Under the pieces are notes generated by a model, which worked only from the letters and a program-made list of their open reading frames with translations, had not been told where the DNA came from and made no database searches. From contig NZ_JAHFUW010000001.1 of assembly GCF_023264855.1 (NCBI RefSeq), forward strand, positions 123,086 to 187,085: a stretch of DNA of 64,000 bases. The letters run 5' to 3'. Position numbers and translations under genes: made by a program. Source of the DNA: Herbiconiux sp. GTDB taxonomy: Bacteria; Actinomycetota; Actinomycetes; Actinomycetales; Microbacteriaceae. This document shows positions 35,016-43,709 of the stretch, piece by piece; the stretch's first letter is position 1, and each line of letters starts with the position of its first letter.

Positions 35016-36197
35016 TTACTTGGTGAGGCCGATCGAGGTGTCGATGAACTCATTGGTGTAGATGTCGGCGGGGGTGAGGCCTTCCGCGGGTGCGGTGCCG
35101 AGGCCCTCGAAGACAGGGACGATCTTGTCGAAGACATCCGAGACACGCTGGTCTTCGAAGTCGCCGAGGGTGTCGTTCGGGCCGTTGCCGACCAGGCCGA
35201 TGCTGAGAGCGGTGTCGATCGAGTAGTCCGCCACGCCCTGGGTGTAGACCCAGCCGGTGTCGTAGTCCTTGACCAGCTCGAGGATGAGGTCGACGGTCTG
35301 CTGGGGCGAGTCGTAGAAGTCGACCTCGGCCTGCTGCATCACGGGCACGAGCGCCTTGAGGCAGTCGGCCTGCGCGGTGACGTCGTCACTGCGCACCGAG
35401 ACGGGGCCGTAGTAGATCGGGTAGCCCAGGTCGTTGATCAGCTGGTAGTCGACCGGCTTGCCCCAGCTCTCCACCTCGTTCTCGTAGATGTAGGGCTCGG
35501 CCGAGGCGAAGCCCTGCTGGGCGTCCTTGCCGCCGGCGGCCACGAACGAGGCGGGGGTGCCGTCGTAGGATCCGTCGGTCTGCGACTCGGGGATGATGCC
35601 CGCGGCCATCAGGTACTCCATGTAGGCGGAGCCGCCGAAGTAGCGCACGGTCGCGCCGCCGGCGACGACATCCTGAACCGTCTTGGCGTCGGGGTAGGTC
35701 TCGGGGTCCCACATGATCATGGTGGGGCCGATGTCCAGTGGTGCGAAGACGGCCGTGGTGGGCATGTCGGCCGAGAGCTGGATGGCCTCGTCGGTGGAGA
35801 CGTAGCCGAGCAGGATGTCGGGGTCGGTGTACATCTGGCTCGACACGGTCTGGAAGCCGATCGCCGGGCCACCGGCCCGGATCTCGACGTCGACGCCGGT
35901 GTACTCGCCGCCGGCCATCAGCGGGCCGGAGACGGTCTTGTTCTCGGCGTCGATCGTGTAGTCGTCGCCGAGCAGCTGGTAGAGGTGGCCGTGCTCGGCC
36001 TCGGGGTTCCAGTCGGTCTGGATGACGACCTTGGCGGGGCAGCCGGCCGCGGCGAGGTCGGTGGCGCCGATGGTGAGGTCGGCGGAGGAAGTGGACTCGG
36101 TGGTGGCCGAGGAGCCGCTGGAACAGGCGGCGAGGGACACGGCGGCGGTGACCGCCAGCCCGGTGGCCAGGATCAGCCGGGATCGGGAGCTGCGCAT
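35016..36197 (-). CDS. ABC transporter solute-binding lipoprotein (NMT1/THI5-like), orphan
   Basis: 393 aa with AGGAGACAACCC before the ATG. Lipoprotein signal RLILATGLAVTAAVSLAACSS (lipobox LAAC). The mature part begins CPAKVVIQTDWNPEAEHGHLYQLLG, the pattern of periplasmic-type binding proteins of the NMT1/THI5-like family (VEIRAGGPAIGFQTVSSQMYTDPDILLGYVS). It would capture a small, perhaps nitrogenous or heterocyclic, compound. No permease or ATPase gene is next to it, so it must use a transporter encoded elsewhere or act as a sensor. Confidence 0.86.
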   Translation of the reverse strand: MRSSRSRLILATGLAVTAAVSLAACSSGSSATTESTSSADLTIGATDLAAAGCPAKVVIQTDWNPEAEHGHLYQLLGDDYTIDAENKTVSGPLMAGGEYTGVDVEIRAGGPAIGFQTVSSQMYTDPDILLGYVSTDEAIQLSADMPTTAVFAPLDIGPTMIMWDPETYPDAKTVQDVVAGGATVRYFGGSAYMEYLMAAGIIPESQTDGSYDGTPASFVAAGGKDAQQGFASAEPYIYENEVESWGKPVDYQLINDLGYPIYYGPVSVRSDDVTAQADCLKALVPVMQQAEVDFYDSPQQTVDLILELVKDYDTGWVYTQGVADYSIDTALSIGLVGNGPNDTLGDFEDQRVSDVFDKIVPVFEGLGTAPAEGLTPADIYTNEFIDTSIGLTK

Positions 36198-36290
36198 GGG
36201 TTGTCTCCTTGGTTGGGTGTGCTGTGTGGTGCGGGTGGGCCGGATGGGTTCAGGGGGGCGGGGTCTGCGGGCGACGGATGCGCCCGGCGG

Positions 36291-36761
36291 TCAGGCCGCG
36301 AGGGTGCCGCGAGCGGCGAAGACGACCGCGAGGTCTTCCTCGTCGAGCGGCTCGGGCGTGCCCGACACGACGAGGTCGTAGAAGCCGGGCAGGCCGCCCT
36401 CGGGCTGCGAGCCGAGGTCGTGGGTCATGATCGTGACCGAGTAGAGCTTCTCGGTTTTCGACGTGTTGGCAATATGGTGCACCGAGCCGATCGGCAGGGT
36501 GAGCATGTCGCCGGCACCGACCGGAACCTCGTTCTCGTCGCTGTAGGCGATGCCCTCACCCTTCAGGAAGAGGAAGAGCTCGACCGAGTCGGGGTGCGAG
36601 TTGTCGGGCTGCTGACCCTCCGGGTCCCAGATCTCCAGGAACACGCTCGAGGGCGAGCCGTCGACCGGGCCGGTCAGCGGCACGAGCCGCACCGTGTCGT
36701 CCGGAGCGATGCGGTACGCCGTGTAGGTGTCGGGCGAGCGGAGGGTGGGCGCTACGGCCAT
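36291..36761 (-). CDS. Cupin-domain protein
   Basis: 156 aa; its ATG lies inside the end of the isochorismatase gene (10-nt overlap) with GAAAGGACGA as ribosome-binding site. A single cupin barrel: PDSVELFLFLKGEGIAYSDENEVPVGAGDMLTLPIGSVHHIANTS. The usual first-motif histidines are partly replaced (SVELFLFLKG), while the second motif keeps HH. It may be an isomerase, dioxygenase-like enzyme or small-molecule sensor for the operon. Confidence 0.82.
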   Translation of the reverse strand: MAVAPTLRSPDTYTAYRIAPDDTVRLVPLTGPVDGSPSSVFLEIWDPEGQQPDNSHPDSVELFLFLKGEGIAYSDENEVPVGAGDMLTLPIGSVHHIANTSKTEKLYSVTIMTHDLGSQPEGGLPGFYDLVVSGTPEPLDEEDLAVVFAARGTLAA

Positions 36762-37516
36762 GAGGGTCGTCCTTTCGTGAGGGCTGTCGTGAGGGCGGCC
36801 GCGGAGACCGCGAAGCCGAAGCACTGGTCGACGTTGTGCACGGTGGCGTCGAGGCAGAACGCGGGCGAGGTGGTGGCGCTGGCCTCTTCGAGGAACACGC
36901 AGTCGTAGCCGAGGCAGGCCGCGTCGATCAGGGTGGCGTACACGCACTGGTCGGCGTTCACGCCGGCGAACAGGATGGTGTCGACGCCGAGAGCGCGCAG
37001 GGTGGAGTCGAGCGGGGTGTCCCAGAAGCCGCTCATCCGGAACTTGTCGATGCAGATGTCGGTGCCGGCGATCTCGAGCTCGTCGACGACCGCGGCGCCC
37101 CACGATCCGGCGGTGAGCACGGCCGGGCTGGCGTCGTGCGCGGCGCCGATCCCCTCGCCGATGCCGGCGGGGTCGTACACATGGATGACGTTCGGAGGCA
37201 GGTTGATGCGGTCGGGGCGGTTGCCCCAGTCGAGCCAGATTACGGGCACGTCGAGGGCCCTCAGCTCCGGCAGCAGAGCGGCGATCGGGCCGATCGCCGC
37301 TCGGGCCGGCGGGATGTCGACGCCGATCGAGGCCAGCCATCCGCCGGGCGTGCAGAAGTCGTTCTGCATGTCGACGACCACCAGAGCGGTGCGACCGAGG
37401 TCGAAGCGCAGCTCGCCGCGGCGGGTGGGCACGGTGACGGCGCCCCGCTCCGCGGCTCCGGATGCCACGAGATCGGTCAGTGAACCGGAGACGCTCCATC
37501 GGCGTGGCTGTCGCAT
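36752..37516 (-). CDS. Isochorismatase-family cysteine hydrolase
   Basis: 254 aa; GGGAGGAGGACGAC precedes the ATG. Catalytic triad candidates: Asp in LVVVDMQNDF, Lys in ICIDKFRMSGFWDT and Cys in FAGVNADQCVYATLIDAACLG. The family includes N-carbamoylsarcosine amidase, ureidoacrylate hydrolase and nicotinamidase. With a creatininase downstream, an N-carbamoyl or amide substrate is plausible. First gene of the operon, divergent from a GntR regulator. Confidence 0.9.
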   Translation of the reverse strand: MRQPRRWSVSGSLTDLVASGAAERGAVTVPTRRGELRFDLGRTALVVVDMQNDFCTPGGWLASIGVDIPPARAAIGPIAALLPELRALDVPVIWLDWGNRPDRINLPPNVIHVYDPAGIGEGIGAAHDASPAVLTAGSWGAAVVDELEIAGTDICIDKFRMSGFWDTPLDSTLRALGVDTILFAGVNADQCVYATLIDAACLGYDCVFLEEASATTSPAFCLDATVHNVDQCFGFAVSAAALTTALTKGRPSWP

Positions 37517-37558
37517 GTCGTCCTCCTCCCGGTCGCGGTATATGCGATGGTAAGACTG

Positions 37559-37567
37559 GTTTATAAC
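37559..37567. promoter_or_regulatory. Candidate GntR operator
   Basis: GTTTATAAC sits in the 85-nt divergent gap, 34 nt before the GntR start, and resembles the GT-N-TA-N-AC core bound by HutC-type GntR proteins. AT-rich against a GC-rich background. Confidence 0.45.
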
Positions 37568-37601
37568 GGTCGTATTTCGGCAGCGTCACCGGGAGGAAAC
37601 A

Positions 37602-38312
37602 ATGTCCAGCACCCATGACCGGCTGCTCGAGCTGTGGCGCACGGCGGCCGAGGCCGGCACACCGCTGCCCTCCGAGGCGGCCCTGGCCGCGGAACTCGGC
37701 GTCAGCCGACCCACCGTGCGCGAAGAGCTGATCCGGCTGGAATCGCACGGGCTGCTCACCCGTCTGCCCAACAGCGGCACCTTCCCCAACCGCTCGGCGC
37801 TGGACATGGGCCTGCGGCTGGACCAGAGCTACGAGTTCTCGGAGATGCTGCGCGAGGCCGGCTTCGAACCGCGGATGGAGGTGCTGGCCTCGTCGTGGTG
37901 CGAGCTCGACGCGGTGCGCGCCGACCGGCTCGGCGTGCGCCCGGGGGCGTCGGCGTTCAGCACCACCAAGCGCTGGTCGGCGAACGGGGTGCCCACGATG
38001 GTGGCGACCGACTTCATCCCCGCCACCCGGCCGGACGGCTCGGCCGCGGGCACCACGCCGGATCCGTCACTCACCGTGTTCGAGCTCGTGCGGCAGCTGC
38101 GCGGCTCGACGATCGAGTGGGAGCAGACCTGGATCGAGGCCGAGGTGGCCGATGCCGCCGAGCAGGAGCTGCTCTCGCTCCCGGCGCAATCCAGCGTGCT
38201 GCGGATCACCATGGCCGGCATCTCGGTGCTGGGCGCCAAGCTGTACCTGGCCGAGGAGACCCATCGGCAGGGGATCGTGCCATACGGCATGATCCGCACC
38301 GTTCCGCGCTGA
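37602..38312 (+). CDS. GntR family transcriptional regulator (HutC/UTRA type)
   Basis: 236 aa; GGGAGGAAACA before the ATG. N-terminal winged helix (LPSEAALAAELGVSRPTVREELIRLESHGLLTRLPNSGTF), then a UTRA-like ligand domain (FEPRMEVLASSWCELDAVRADRLGVRPGA, FSTTKRWSANGVPTMVATDFIP). It is divergent from the isochorismatase operon, the usual arrangement for a local repressor released by a pathway metabolite. Convergent with the TetR gene 7 nt away. Confidence 0.9.
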   Translation: MSSTHDRLLELWRTAAEAGTPLPSEAALAAELGVSRPTVREELIRLESHGLLTRLPNSGTFPNRSALDMGLRLDQSYEFSEMLREAGFEPRMEVLASSWCELDAVRADRLGVRPGASAFSTTKRWSANGVPTMVATDFIPATRPDGSAAGTTPDPSLTVFELVRQLRGSTIEWEQTWIEAEVADAAEQELLSLPAQSSVLRITMAGISVLGAKLYLAEETHRQGIVPYGMIRTVPR

Positions 38313-38319
38313 GCGGTCG

Positions 38320-39222
38320 TCAGCCGGCTGCTTCCTCCGCCTGCTGCTCCTCGTCCGCGGCGAGCGCCGCGGCCTGCTCCTCGGCCTCGCGGGCCGCGCG
38401 GTAGCCGCGCACGGTCTCCATCGCGGCCTCGACGTCGTACTCCGGGTCGGGTTCGAGGAATCGCTCCAGGATCGCGACCAGCGCGATGGCCGGCAGCGTC
38501 CACTCCGGATCGTCGGAGGTGATCGTGGCCGGGCCCCGGTAGGAGGCGTCGACCAGTCCCGGGTTACCCAGGTGCCGCAGCCCCAGACCCTCCACGACCG
38601 CCGAGATCACCACCGCGTACGGCCGGTAGTCGCCGTTCCACTCCGATCGCAGCCGGTAGCCGAGGATGCGCGAGAACCAGCTGTGGAACTCCGCCATCCG
38701 CTCGATGAACGAGTCGCTTCCGCTCAGCAGCGCCTGCTCGATGTCGGCCCGCGCCGACGACTCCATGTGACTGAGCAGCGACGCCGACAGCCCCACGTAC
38801 GACTGCCAGGCCACCGAGGCGATCACGGCACGGTAGTTGTGCTCGAGGGCCACCCGGATCACCTCGAACATCACCCGCCGACGGTCGGTCTCCGAACTCA
38901 GCAGCTCGACGTTCTGGAAGAGGATGCGCTCGCTGATCGCGAGCGTCTCGTCATCGGCGAGCTTGGTCGAGGTCTCGGCCGCGATCTCGGCGAGCAGATC
39001 GGAGACGAAAGCCTCTTTGGAGTCCCAGAGGCGATAGGTCGAGCTGCGCGGTACGCCCGCCTCGCGGATCAGGTCGTCCATCACGATGTGCTCGAAGCCG
39101 ATCGTGAGGCCGATCCCCTCGATGCGCTCGAGGGCGACGTCGAGCACACGGCGTCGCACTTCGGCGGCCCGGATACGCGAGCGACGCCGAAGGGAATCGT
39201 TCGAAGCAGTCGAGTCGGCCAT
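38320..39222 (-). CDS. TetR family transcriptional regulator
   Basis: 300 aa from ATG 39222 (GGGGG upstream; open to 39273). HTH region VLDVALERIEGIGLTIGFEHIVMDDLIREAGVPRSSTYRLWDSKEAFVSDLL. The ligand half is long (~230 aa) and helical, ending in an acidic Ala/Glu-rich tail (AAREAEEQAAALAADEEQQ). No obvious divergent target: the next gene upstream is the MarR pair at 39512, sharing a 289-nt divergent region. Ligand unknown. Confidence 0.85.
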   Translation of the reverse strand: MADSTASNDSLRRRSRIRAAEVRRRVLDVALERIEGIGLTIGFEHIVMDDLIREAGVPRSSTYRLWDSKEAFVSDLLAEIAAETSTKLADDETLAISERILFQNVELLSSETDRRRVMFEVIRVALEHNYRAVIASVAWQSYVGLSASLLSHMESSARADIEQALLSGSDSFIERMAEFHSWFSRILGYRLRSEWNGDYRPYAVVISAVVEGLGLRHLGNPGLVDASYRGPATITSDDPEWTLPAIALVAILERFLEPDPEYDVEAAMETVRGYRAAREAEEQAAALAADEEQQAEEAAG

Positions 39223-39378
39223 CGGATGCACCCCCACACAGTCACGCGGCTCGAGCCGGGTCAGCGGGAGCACACGTGTCGACCAGCGTAGTGAATACCT
39301 TCCCGAGATGGGACAGGGGACGCCAAGTCCCAGTCGAGTGTGACGTTCCGCGTCGCCGAGCGCGAGTGCGGTATCCCG

Positions 39379-39395
39379 CTAGCTAGACTAGCTAG
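39379..39395. promoter_or_regulatory. CTAGCTAG palindrome, candidate MarR operator
   Basis: CTAGCTAGACTAGCTAG is a perfect 17-bp palindrome around one central base, in the divergent gap between the TetR and MarR genes. CTAG is normally rare in such DNA. Confidence 0.65.
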
Positions 39396-39473
39396 TAGCA
39401 CTGCGAACGCCTCAACCCCCATTCGGCGACCAGATCATTGCGAGCGCGAGCACCGACACCGGTGGACGCATGC

Positions 39474-39486
39474 CTAGTTCATCTAG
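39474..39486. promoter_or_regulatory. CTAG-N5-CTAG site over the MarR promoter
   Basis: CTAGTTCATCTAG lies 14 nt before the TACGCT -10 hexamer, covering the -35 position, so a repressor bound here would block the MarR promoter. Confidence 0.55.
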
Positions 39487-39499
39487 TAACGAGGTGGAC

Positions 39500-39505
39500 T
39501 ACGCT
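39500..39505 (+). promoter_or_regulatory. -10 hexamer of leaderless MarR message
   Basis: TACGCT followed by exactly 6 nt and the ATG at 39512; no ribosome-binding site at usual distance. Confidence 0.55.
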
Positions 39506-39511
39506 TGTGCC

Positions 39512-40039
39512 ATGACCTCGGACCGAACGGATTCGGCGCGGCACTATTGGTACGGAGACGGCTCCGAGCGCTCGCGCAGCATCGCGGTGCTCGAAGCGCT
39601 GCGCGGGTTCCGCGCCGCCGAGTCGGCCCAGCGCCGGCGCTCCCAGATCTCACTCGGTCTCGGCGAGAACGACATCCTGGCGATGCGCTACCTGTTGAGG
39701 GCGAACGAGGAAGGCCGGTCGGTCGGCCCGAAAGAGCTCGCGCACTATCTCGGAATCACCAGTGCGTCGATCACCGTGTTGCTCGACCGGCTCGAGAAGG
39801 CGGATCGCATCCGCCGCGAACCGAGCCCCTTCGACCGGCGCGCCCTCATCATCGTGCCGGCCGTGCCGACCGACGAGATCGCGATCGCGACGCTCGGCGA
39901 GGTGCGTGAGGAGCTGATCCAGGTGATCGAGGCGCTCTCCCCCGACGACGCGGAGCTCGTCATCCGGTTCCTGGCCGAGATGCGGGAGGCGCTCGACCAG
40001 ATCGACAATCACGCCTACGCGAACGAGGAGCACCGATGA
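39512..40039 (+). CDS. MarR family regulator, copy 1
   Basis: 175 aa. Winged helix: GENDILAMRYLLRANEEGRSVGPKELAHYLGITSASITVLLDRLEKADRIRREPSPFDRRALIIV, with the DxR wing motif. The frame opens at 39470, but ATG 39512 has a leaderless promoter pattern. The stop overlaps the start of copy 2 (ATGA). Two CTAG palindromes upstream suggest autoregulation. The pair may act as a heterodimer. Ligand unknown. Confidence 0.9.
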   Translation: MTSDRTDSARHYWYGDGSERSRSIAVLEALRGFRAAESAQRRRSQISLGLGENDILAMRYLLRANEEGRSVGPKELAHYLGITSASITVLLDRLEKADRIRREPSPFDRRALIIVPAVPTDEIAIATLGEVREELIQVIEALSPDDAELVIRFLAEMREALDQIDNHAYANEEHR

Positions 40040-40515
40040 GCGAGCGAGCCGACCACGGTGTGAGCCACCGCACCGCGGCGGTCATGAACGAGTTGCAGGC
40101 GTACCGCGCCGCAGAAGAGGCCATGCGCCGGCGCACCCGCGAGTCGATGAAGATGGGCGAGAACGATCTCACCGCCCTGCGGTTTCTGCTGAAGGCGCAG
40201 CGCGAGGGCCGGGTGGTCACACCCGGCGCCTTGGCCGAGCACCTGAGCATGAAGTCGGCCTCGGTGACGGTGATGCTCGACCGCCTCACCAAATCCGGTC
40301 ACGTCAGCCGCGCCCCGCATCCGAGCGACCGGCGCTCGCTGGCCGTGCTGGCCACCCCGGGATCCGACGCCGAGGTGCGCGCCACACTGGGCGACATGCA
40401 CAGCCGGATGATGGAGGCGGCCGGCCACCTCGACGACCGCGAGGCTCAGGTGGTGCGCGACTTCCTGCTGGCGCTGACCGCCGCGACCACTCCCGCTCCC
40501 GCCGCCACGGCCTGA
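40036..40515 (+). CDS. MarR family regulator, copy 2
   Basis: 159 aa. Clear paralogue of the upstream gene: RRTRESMKMGENDLTALRFLLKAQREGRVVTPGALAEHLSMKSASVTVMLDRLTKSGHVSRAPHPSDRRSLAVL. Shares 'GEND' and the wing with copy 1 but differs in N- and C-terminal dimer helices. Overlaps copy 1 by 4 nt, ensuring near-equal translation. Convergent with the kinase-like membrane gene. Confidence 0.9.
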   Translation: MSERADHGVSHRTAAVMNELQAYRAAEEAMRRRTRESMKMGENDLTALRFLLKAQREGRVVTPGALAEHLSMKSASVTVMLDRLTKSGHVSRAPHPSDRRSLAVLATPGSDAEVRATLGDMHSRMMEAAGHLDDREAQVVRDFLLALTAATTPAPAATA

Positions 40516-40534
40516 GGCGATCCGGGCCGGCGAT

Positions 40535-41725
40535 CTAGCCCAGGCGGTCGATGTCGAACTGCACGAGCAGTTCACACCCGACCACCTGCTCGGTGGCCGT
40601 GCGGAACATCAGCCGGGTCATCCGGATGAAGGGCAGCACGTCGGTGCGCAGGGCCCGCACGTCATCGCTCGAGCAGCGCACCATGCCGAAGCGATCGGAC
40701 TCGCCTTCCAGCAGCTCCAGGATGATCGATCCCTTCTCGGTGTGCGGCGACGATTCCAGCGCGATCAGCAGGGCCCGGATGGTGGCGCGGTCGTCTTCGT
40801 GCAGGCGCACCGAGAGGGCGCTCTCGTCGACCAGCACGCTCACGTGGTCGCCGAGCGAGTCCTGCTGGGCCGTGGTGTCGAGCGCCCTCTGCAGGCCCTC
40901 AGCCAGTTCGGCGGCCCGCAGGCGGTCGGCCTCGGTGAGCACTCCGCTCTGCCGAACGCGGCCGAGGAAGGGCACGATGTCGCTGCGCAGCCCGCCGATG
41001 CCGCCCACCACGTCGTCGTCGACGAACGCCTGGCGCAGCGCGTCGAGTTGCTGGTCGCGCTCGTCGGCCTGCTCCAGCCGTTCCGCGTAGATCCCGTAGA
41101 GCAGCGACCGGGCGTAGGCGACCGAGCCCAGCCCGAGCGCGAGGATCGGCGCCAGCGCCACCAGAACGGTGACCGGAACGGGGATGACCGTGTCGCGGAA
41201 GCTCATCAGCGCGTGCAGCACCACCAGGATGAGCACCACGACGGAGGAGACCGTCACATAGGTGCCGAGCTCCGTGTGGGTTCGGAAGGGCGCCGCCGCC
41301 ATCAGGGCGAGACCCAGGGTGATCAGGCCCCAGTCGTCGCGCACGACGATGTTCGTGCCGAGGCAGCTGAGCGAGTTCAGCACGGTCGCGATCGCGATCA
41401 GGGCGAACGCCGTGGCGAAGCGATCCGAGCTCACACCCAGGTCGAAGCGGAACGCGCTGCGCAGGAACCAGCCGAAGCCGGCGGCCAGCACCACCAGCGC
41501 CGCCACCGCCAGCGGCCAGGACGAGATCTGGTCGGTGGTGCTGAGGGTGACCCCGATCGCGACCAGCATCGAGACGACCGCCACCACCACCAGGAATCCG
41601 CGCGCGCTGATCGAGGCCAGCGGGTCGAGCTGTAGCGCCGTGGTGCCGCGCGGCGGTCGCATCCGCGGTACCGCCTGCACCCGGGGTGCCTGGGCGACCG
41701 GCGGCGTGCTCCGGCGGCCGATCAC
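40535..41725 (-). CDS. Membrane protein with degenerate histidine-kinase-like C-terminus
   Basis: 396 aa from GTG 41725, which overlaps the preceding kinase stop (GTGA); the frame is open to 42949 only as a shadow of that kinase. About six helices (residues ~45-235) then a soluble helical region (ERLEQADERDQQLDALRQAF) where a dimerisation/phosphoacceptor helix would be, without a His, and a C-terminal alpha/beta part lacking N, G1 and G2 boxes. It looks like a kinase paralogue that lost catalysis, perhaps an input partner of the kinase at 41722. No named family recognised. Confidence 0.7.
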   Translation of the reverse strand: MIGRRSTPPVAQAPRVQAVPRMRPPRGTTALQLDPLASISARGFLVVVAVVSMLVAIGVTLSTTDQISSWPLAVAALVVLAAGFGWFLRSAFRFDLGVSSDRFATAFALIAIATVLNSLSCLGTNIVVRDDWGLITLGLALMAAAPFRTHTELGTYVTVSSVVVLILVVLHALMSFRDTVIPVPVTVLVALAPILALGLGSVAYARSLLYGIYAERLEQADERDQQLDALRQAFVDDDVVGGIGGLRSDIVPFLGRVRQSGVLTEADRLRAAELAEGLQRALDTTAQQDSLGDHVSVLVDESALSVRLHEDDRATIRALLIALESSPHTEKGSIILELLEGESDRFGMVRCSSDDVRALRTDVLPFIRMTRLMFRTATEQVVGCELLVQFDIDRLG

Positions 41726-42924
41726 GAATAACCGCCCGGCACGGTCACGAACACGGCGGTACCCGCGCCCGGTCGCGACCAGATCTGCACGGTCCCGCCG
41801 ATCTCCACGATGTTGTCGACCACGATCATCCGCAGCCCCACATCCTGCTCGGTGGTCTGGTCGAGATCGAAGCCCACCCCGGCATCCGACACCATCACGC
41901 TCAGCTCGGGAGGGCTGGACATCACGGCGATCTCGGCCTCCATCACGCCGGAATGCTGCACCACGTTGTCCAGGCACTCCACCAAGGCGCGCTCGAGGCT
42001 GCGGCTCACCGTGGTGCTGAGCGCATTGACCGCGCTGAGGTCGCCCGTGACCCGGATGTGCAGCCCCTTCTGCTCGCCGTCGCGCACCGCGCCGAGCAGC
42101 ACCGGCACCTTCGCCAGCTTGCGGGTGGCCGACCCGTGCACTCCGGGGGCGTCCAGGATCAGCCGCACGTCGGCGAGGTTCGCCAGGTCCCGATCGATCC
42201 CCTGGCGGTGCTCGAGCCCCAGCTCGCCCGGCTCGGCCGTCGCGAGCGCGCGCAGATCGGCCAGCACGTTCTCCGTCAGCCAGGTCGAGGCGCGGTCGTG
42301 GAAACGGCTGAGCGCCACATCGCGCTCCTCGGCGAGCGCCGCCCCGGCCATCAGCGCGGTGCCCCGGGCGGCCTCGCGCCGGCCGAGCCAGAGCGAGCAG
42401 ACCAGCAACGTCACCGCGACGTAGGAGGCGAGCACCGGCACATCCACCGCCAGCGGCATCCCCTGCTGCCAGGCCGCGACCTGCACGAGACCGGGACCGG
42501 CCAGGAACGCGATCGTGCCGAGCGACAACGACTTCGCCAGGGAGCGGGCCGGGATGCCCACCACGAGCACGGCGAACTCGGGCATCGACAGCAGCACGTA
42601 ATCGCTCGAGGGGGTCGGTCCCGGCACCTGCACCGAGACCTCGGTGGCCACCAGGGCGAAGAAGTAGAGGCCGGCGCAGGCGAGCAGCGTGAACAACAAC
42701 GCGTGCCAGTACACCTCCGCGCGCAGGGCGAGCACCACCCCGACGCCGCTCGCCAGCAGTCCGATCAGCCCGAGCGTGATGTCCCAGCGCCCGGTCACCG
42801 GGATGAACAGCGTCGCCACCGCGAACGTGGCCGCGAGGAAGACGCAGGCCAGCCACGTTCCCGCCCGGCTGAGGGCCCGGCTCGTCGCCACGCCCTCGAC
42901 ATCCGCCGCTATCTGTAGTGTCAC
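41722..42924 (-). CDS. Sensor histidine kinase (NarL-partner type)
   Basis: 400 aa; GTG start with GAGGGGC 6 nt upstream. Four to six helices (residues ~20-185), then LAEERDVALSRFHDRASTWLTENVLADL, where the HD corresponds to the HisKA_3 phosphoacceptor. The HATPase domain has VECLDNVVQHSGV (N box), VSDAGVGFDLDQ (G1) and RPGAGTAVFVTVPG. It follows the LuxR-type response regulator with a 58-nt gap and overlaps the membrane protein gene. Signal unknown. Confidence 0.85.
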   Translation of the reverse strand: MTLQIAADVEGVATSRALSRAGTWLACVFLAATFAVATLFIPVTGRWDITLGLIGLLASGVGVVLALRAEVYWHALLFTLLACAGLYFFALVATEVSVQVPGPTPSSDYVLLSMPEFAVLVVGIPARSLAKSLSLGTIAFLAGPGLVQVAAWQQGMPLAVDVPVLASYVAVTLLVCSLWLGRREAARGTALMAGAALAEERDVALSRFHDRASTWLTENVLADLRALATAEPGELGLEHRQGIDRDLANLADVRLILDAPGVHGSATRKLAKVPVLLGAVRDGEQKGLHIRVTGDLSAVNALSTTVSRSLERALVECLDNVVQHSGVMEAEIAVMSSPPELSVMVSDAGVGFDLDQTTEQDVGLRMIVVDNIVEIGGTVQIWSRPGAGTAVFVTVPGGYS

Positions 42925-42982
42925 CCGTGCCCCTCACAGTTCCGAGCACGACGTCGCGCCGGTCACCGACCCACTGGCGATT

Positions 42983-43699
42983 TTAGGCCAGGTAGCCGTC
43001 CTCGGCCGCGCGCTGCATCAAGTCCTGCTTCTTGTCGGCGTTCCGGCCCTCCGAGGCGTACTGCTCGCGCACCCGCTTGAGGGAGTTCTTGACGGCCTGG
43101 ATATTGGTGCCGAGCACCATCGCGACCTCCACCGGGCTGTGGCCGGAGGCGTACAGGCGCAGCGTCTCCTCCTCGTCTTCGGAGAATCGGATGGCGACGG
43201 CCGCCGGCGTGGCGCGTGCGACCGCCTCCGCCGCGTGCCCGCCCTCCGGCCCGCTGCGGCCGGCGGGCTCATCCCACGCCACACCCGTGGCCGTGCGGCG
43301 GGCGAGGGCACGGCGGACCGCATCCACGAGCTCGCTCGCGGGGCGGGTCTTCGACACGTAGGCGGCGGCGCCGGCCGCTCGCACCCGGCGTTCCAGGGCC
43401 GGCTCCTCGCCGTCGCCGGTCACCACGACGGCGGTGCCGGCCGTCAGGCAGATCCGGATGCGCGCCTCCAGCGCCACGCTGTCGCCCAGCTGCTGATCCA
43501 TGACGAGCACCTCGGGCCAGGCCTGCGCATCGCGGATCAGGTCGGGCCACGACCGGGCGCACACCGTCACCCGCAGATCCGCGGCCTGCGCGGCGATCCA
43601 GGCGCCCAGCCCGTCGAGCACCAGTGCGTGGGCGTCGAGCAGGCCGATCGAATGCGGCGCGCGGCCGAGCACAGTACCCTCTGTCGTCAACTCCCCCAC
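42983..43699 (-). CDS. LuxR/NarL-type response regulator
   Basis: 238 aa. Receiver: IGLLDAHALVLDGL, phosphoacceptor Asp in VLVMDQQLGD, Lys in AAYVSKTRPASELV. The C-terminal HTH is IRFSEDEEETLRLYASGHSPVEVAMVLGTNIQAVKNSLKRVREQYA, then a basic tail. GTG 43699 is just downstream of a TTGGAC-N18-TATCAT promoter; GTG 43672 (AGAGGG upstream) is an alternative start. First gene of a three-gene signalling operon. Confidence 0.88.
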   Translation of the reverse strand: MGELTTEGTVLGRAPHSIGLLDAHALVLDGLGAWIAAQAADLRVTVCARSWPDLIRDAQAWPEVLVMDQQLGDSVALEARIRICLTAGTAVVVTGDGEEPALERRVRAAGAAAYVSKTRPASELVDAVRRALARRTATGVAWDEPAGRSGPEGGHAAEAVARATPAAVAIRFSEDEEETLRLYASGHSPVEVAMVLGTNIQAVKNSLKRVREQYASEGRNADKKQDLMQRAAEDGYLA

Positions 43700-43709
43700 C
43701 CCTGCTGGG

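Noticed and set aside
41726..42949. Upstream extension of the kinase-like membrane protein to 804 aa
   Set aside because: Gly/Arg-rich sequence in the shifted frame of the histidine kinase; GTG 41725 overlapping the kinase stop fits much better.
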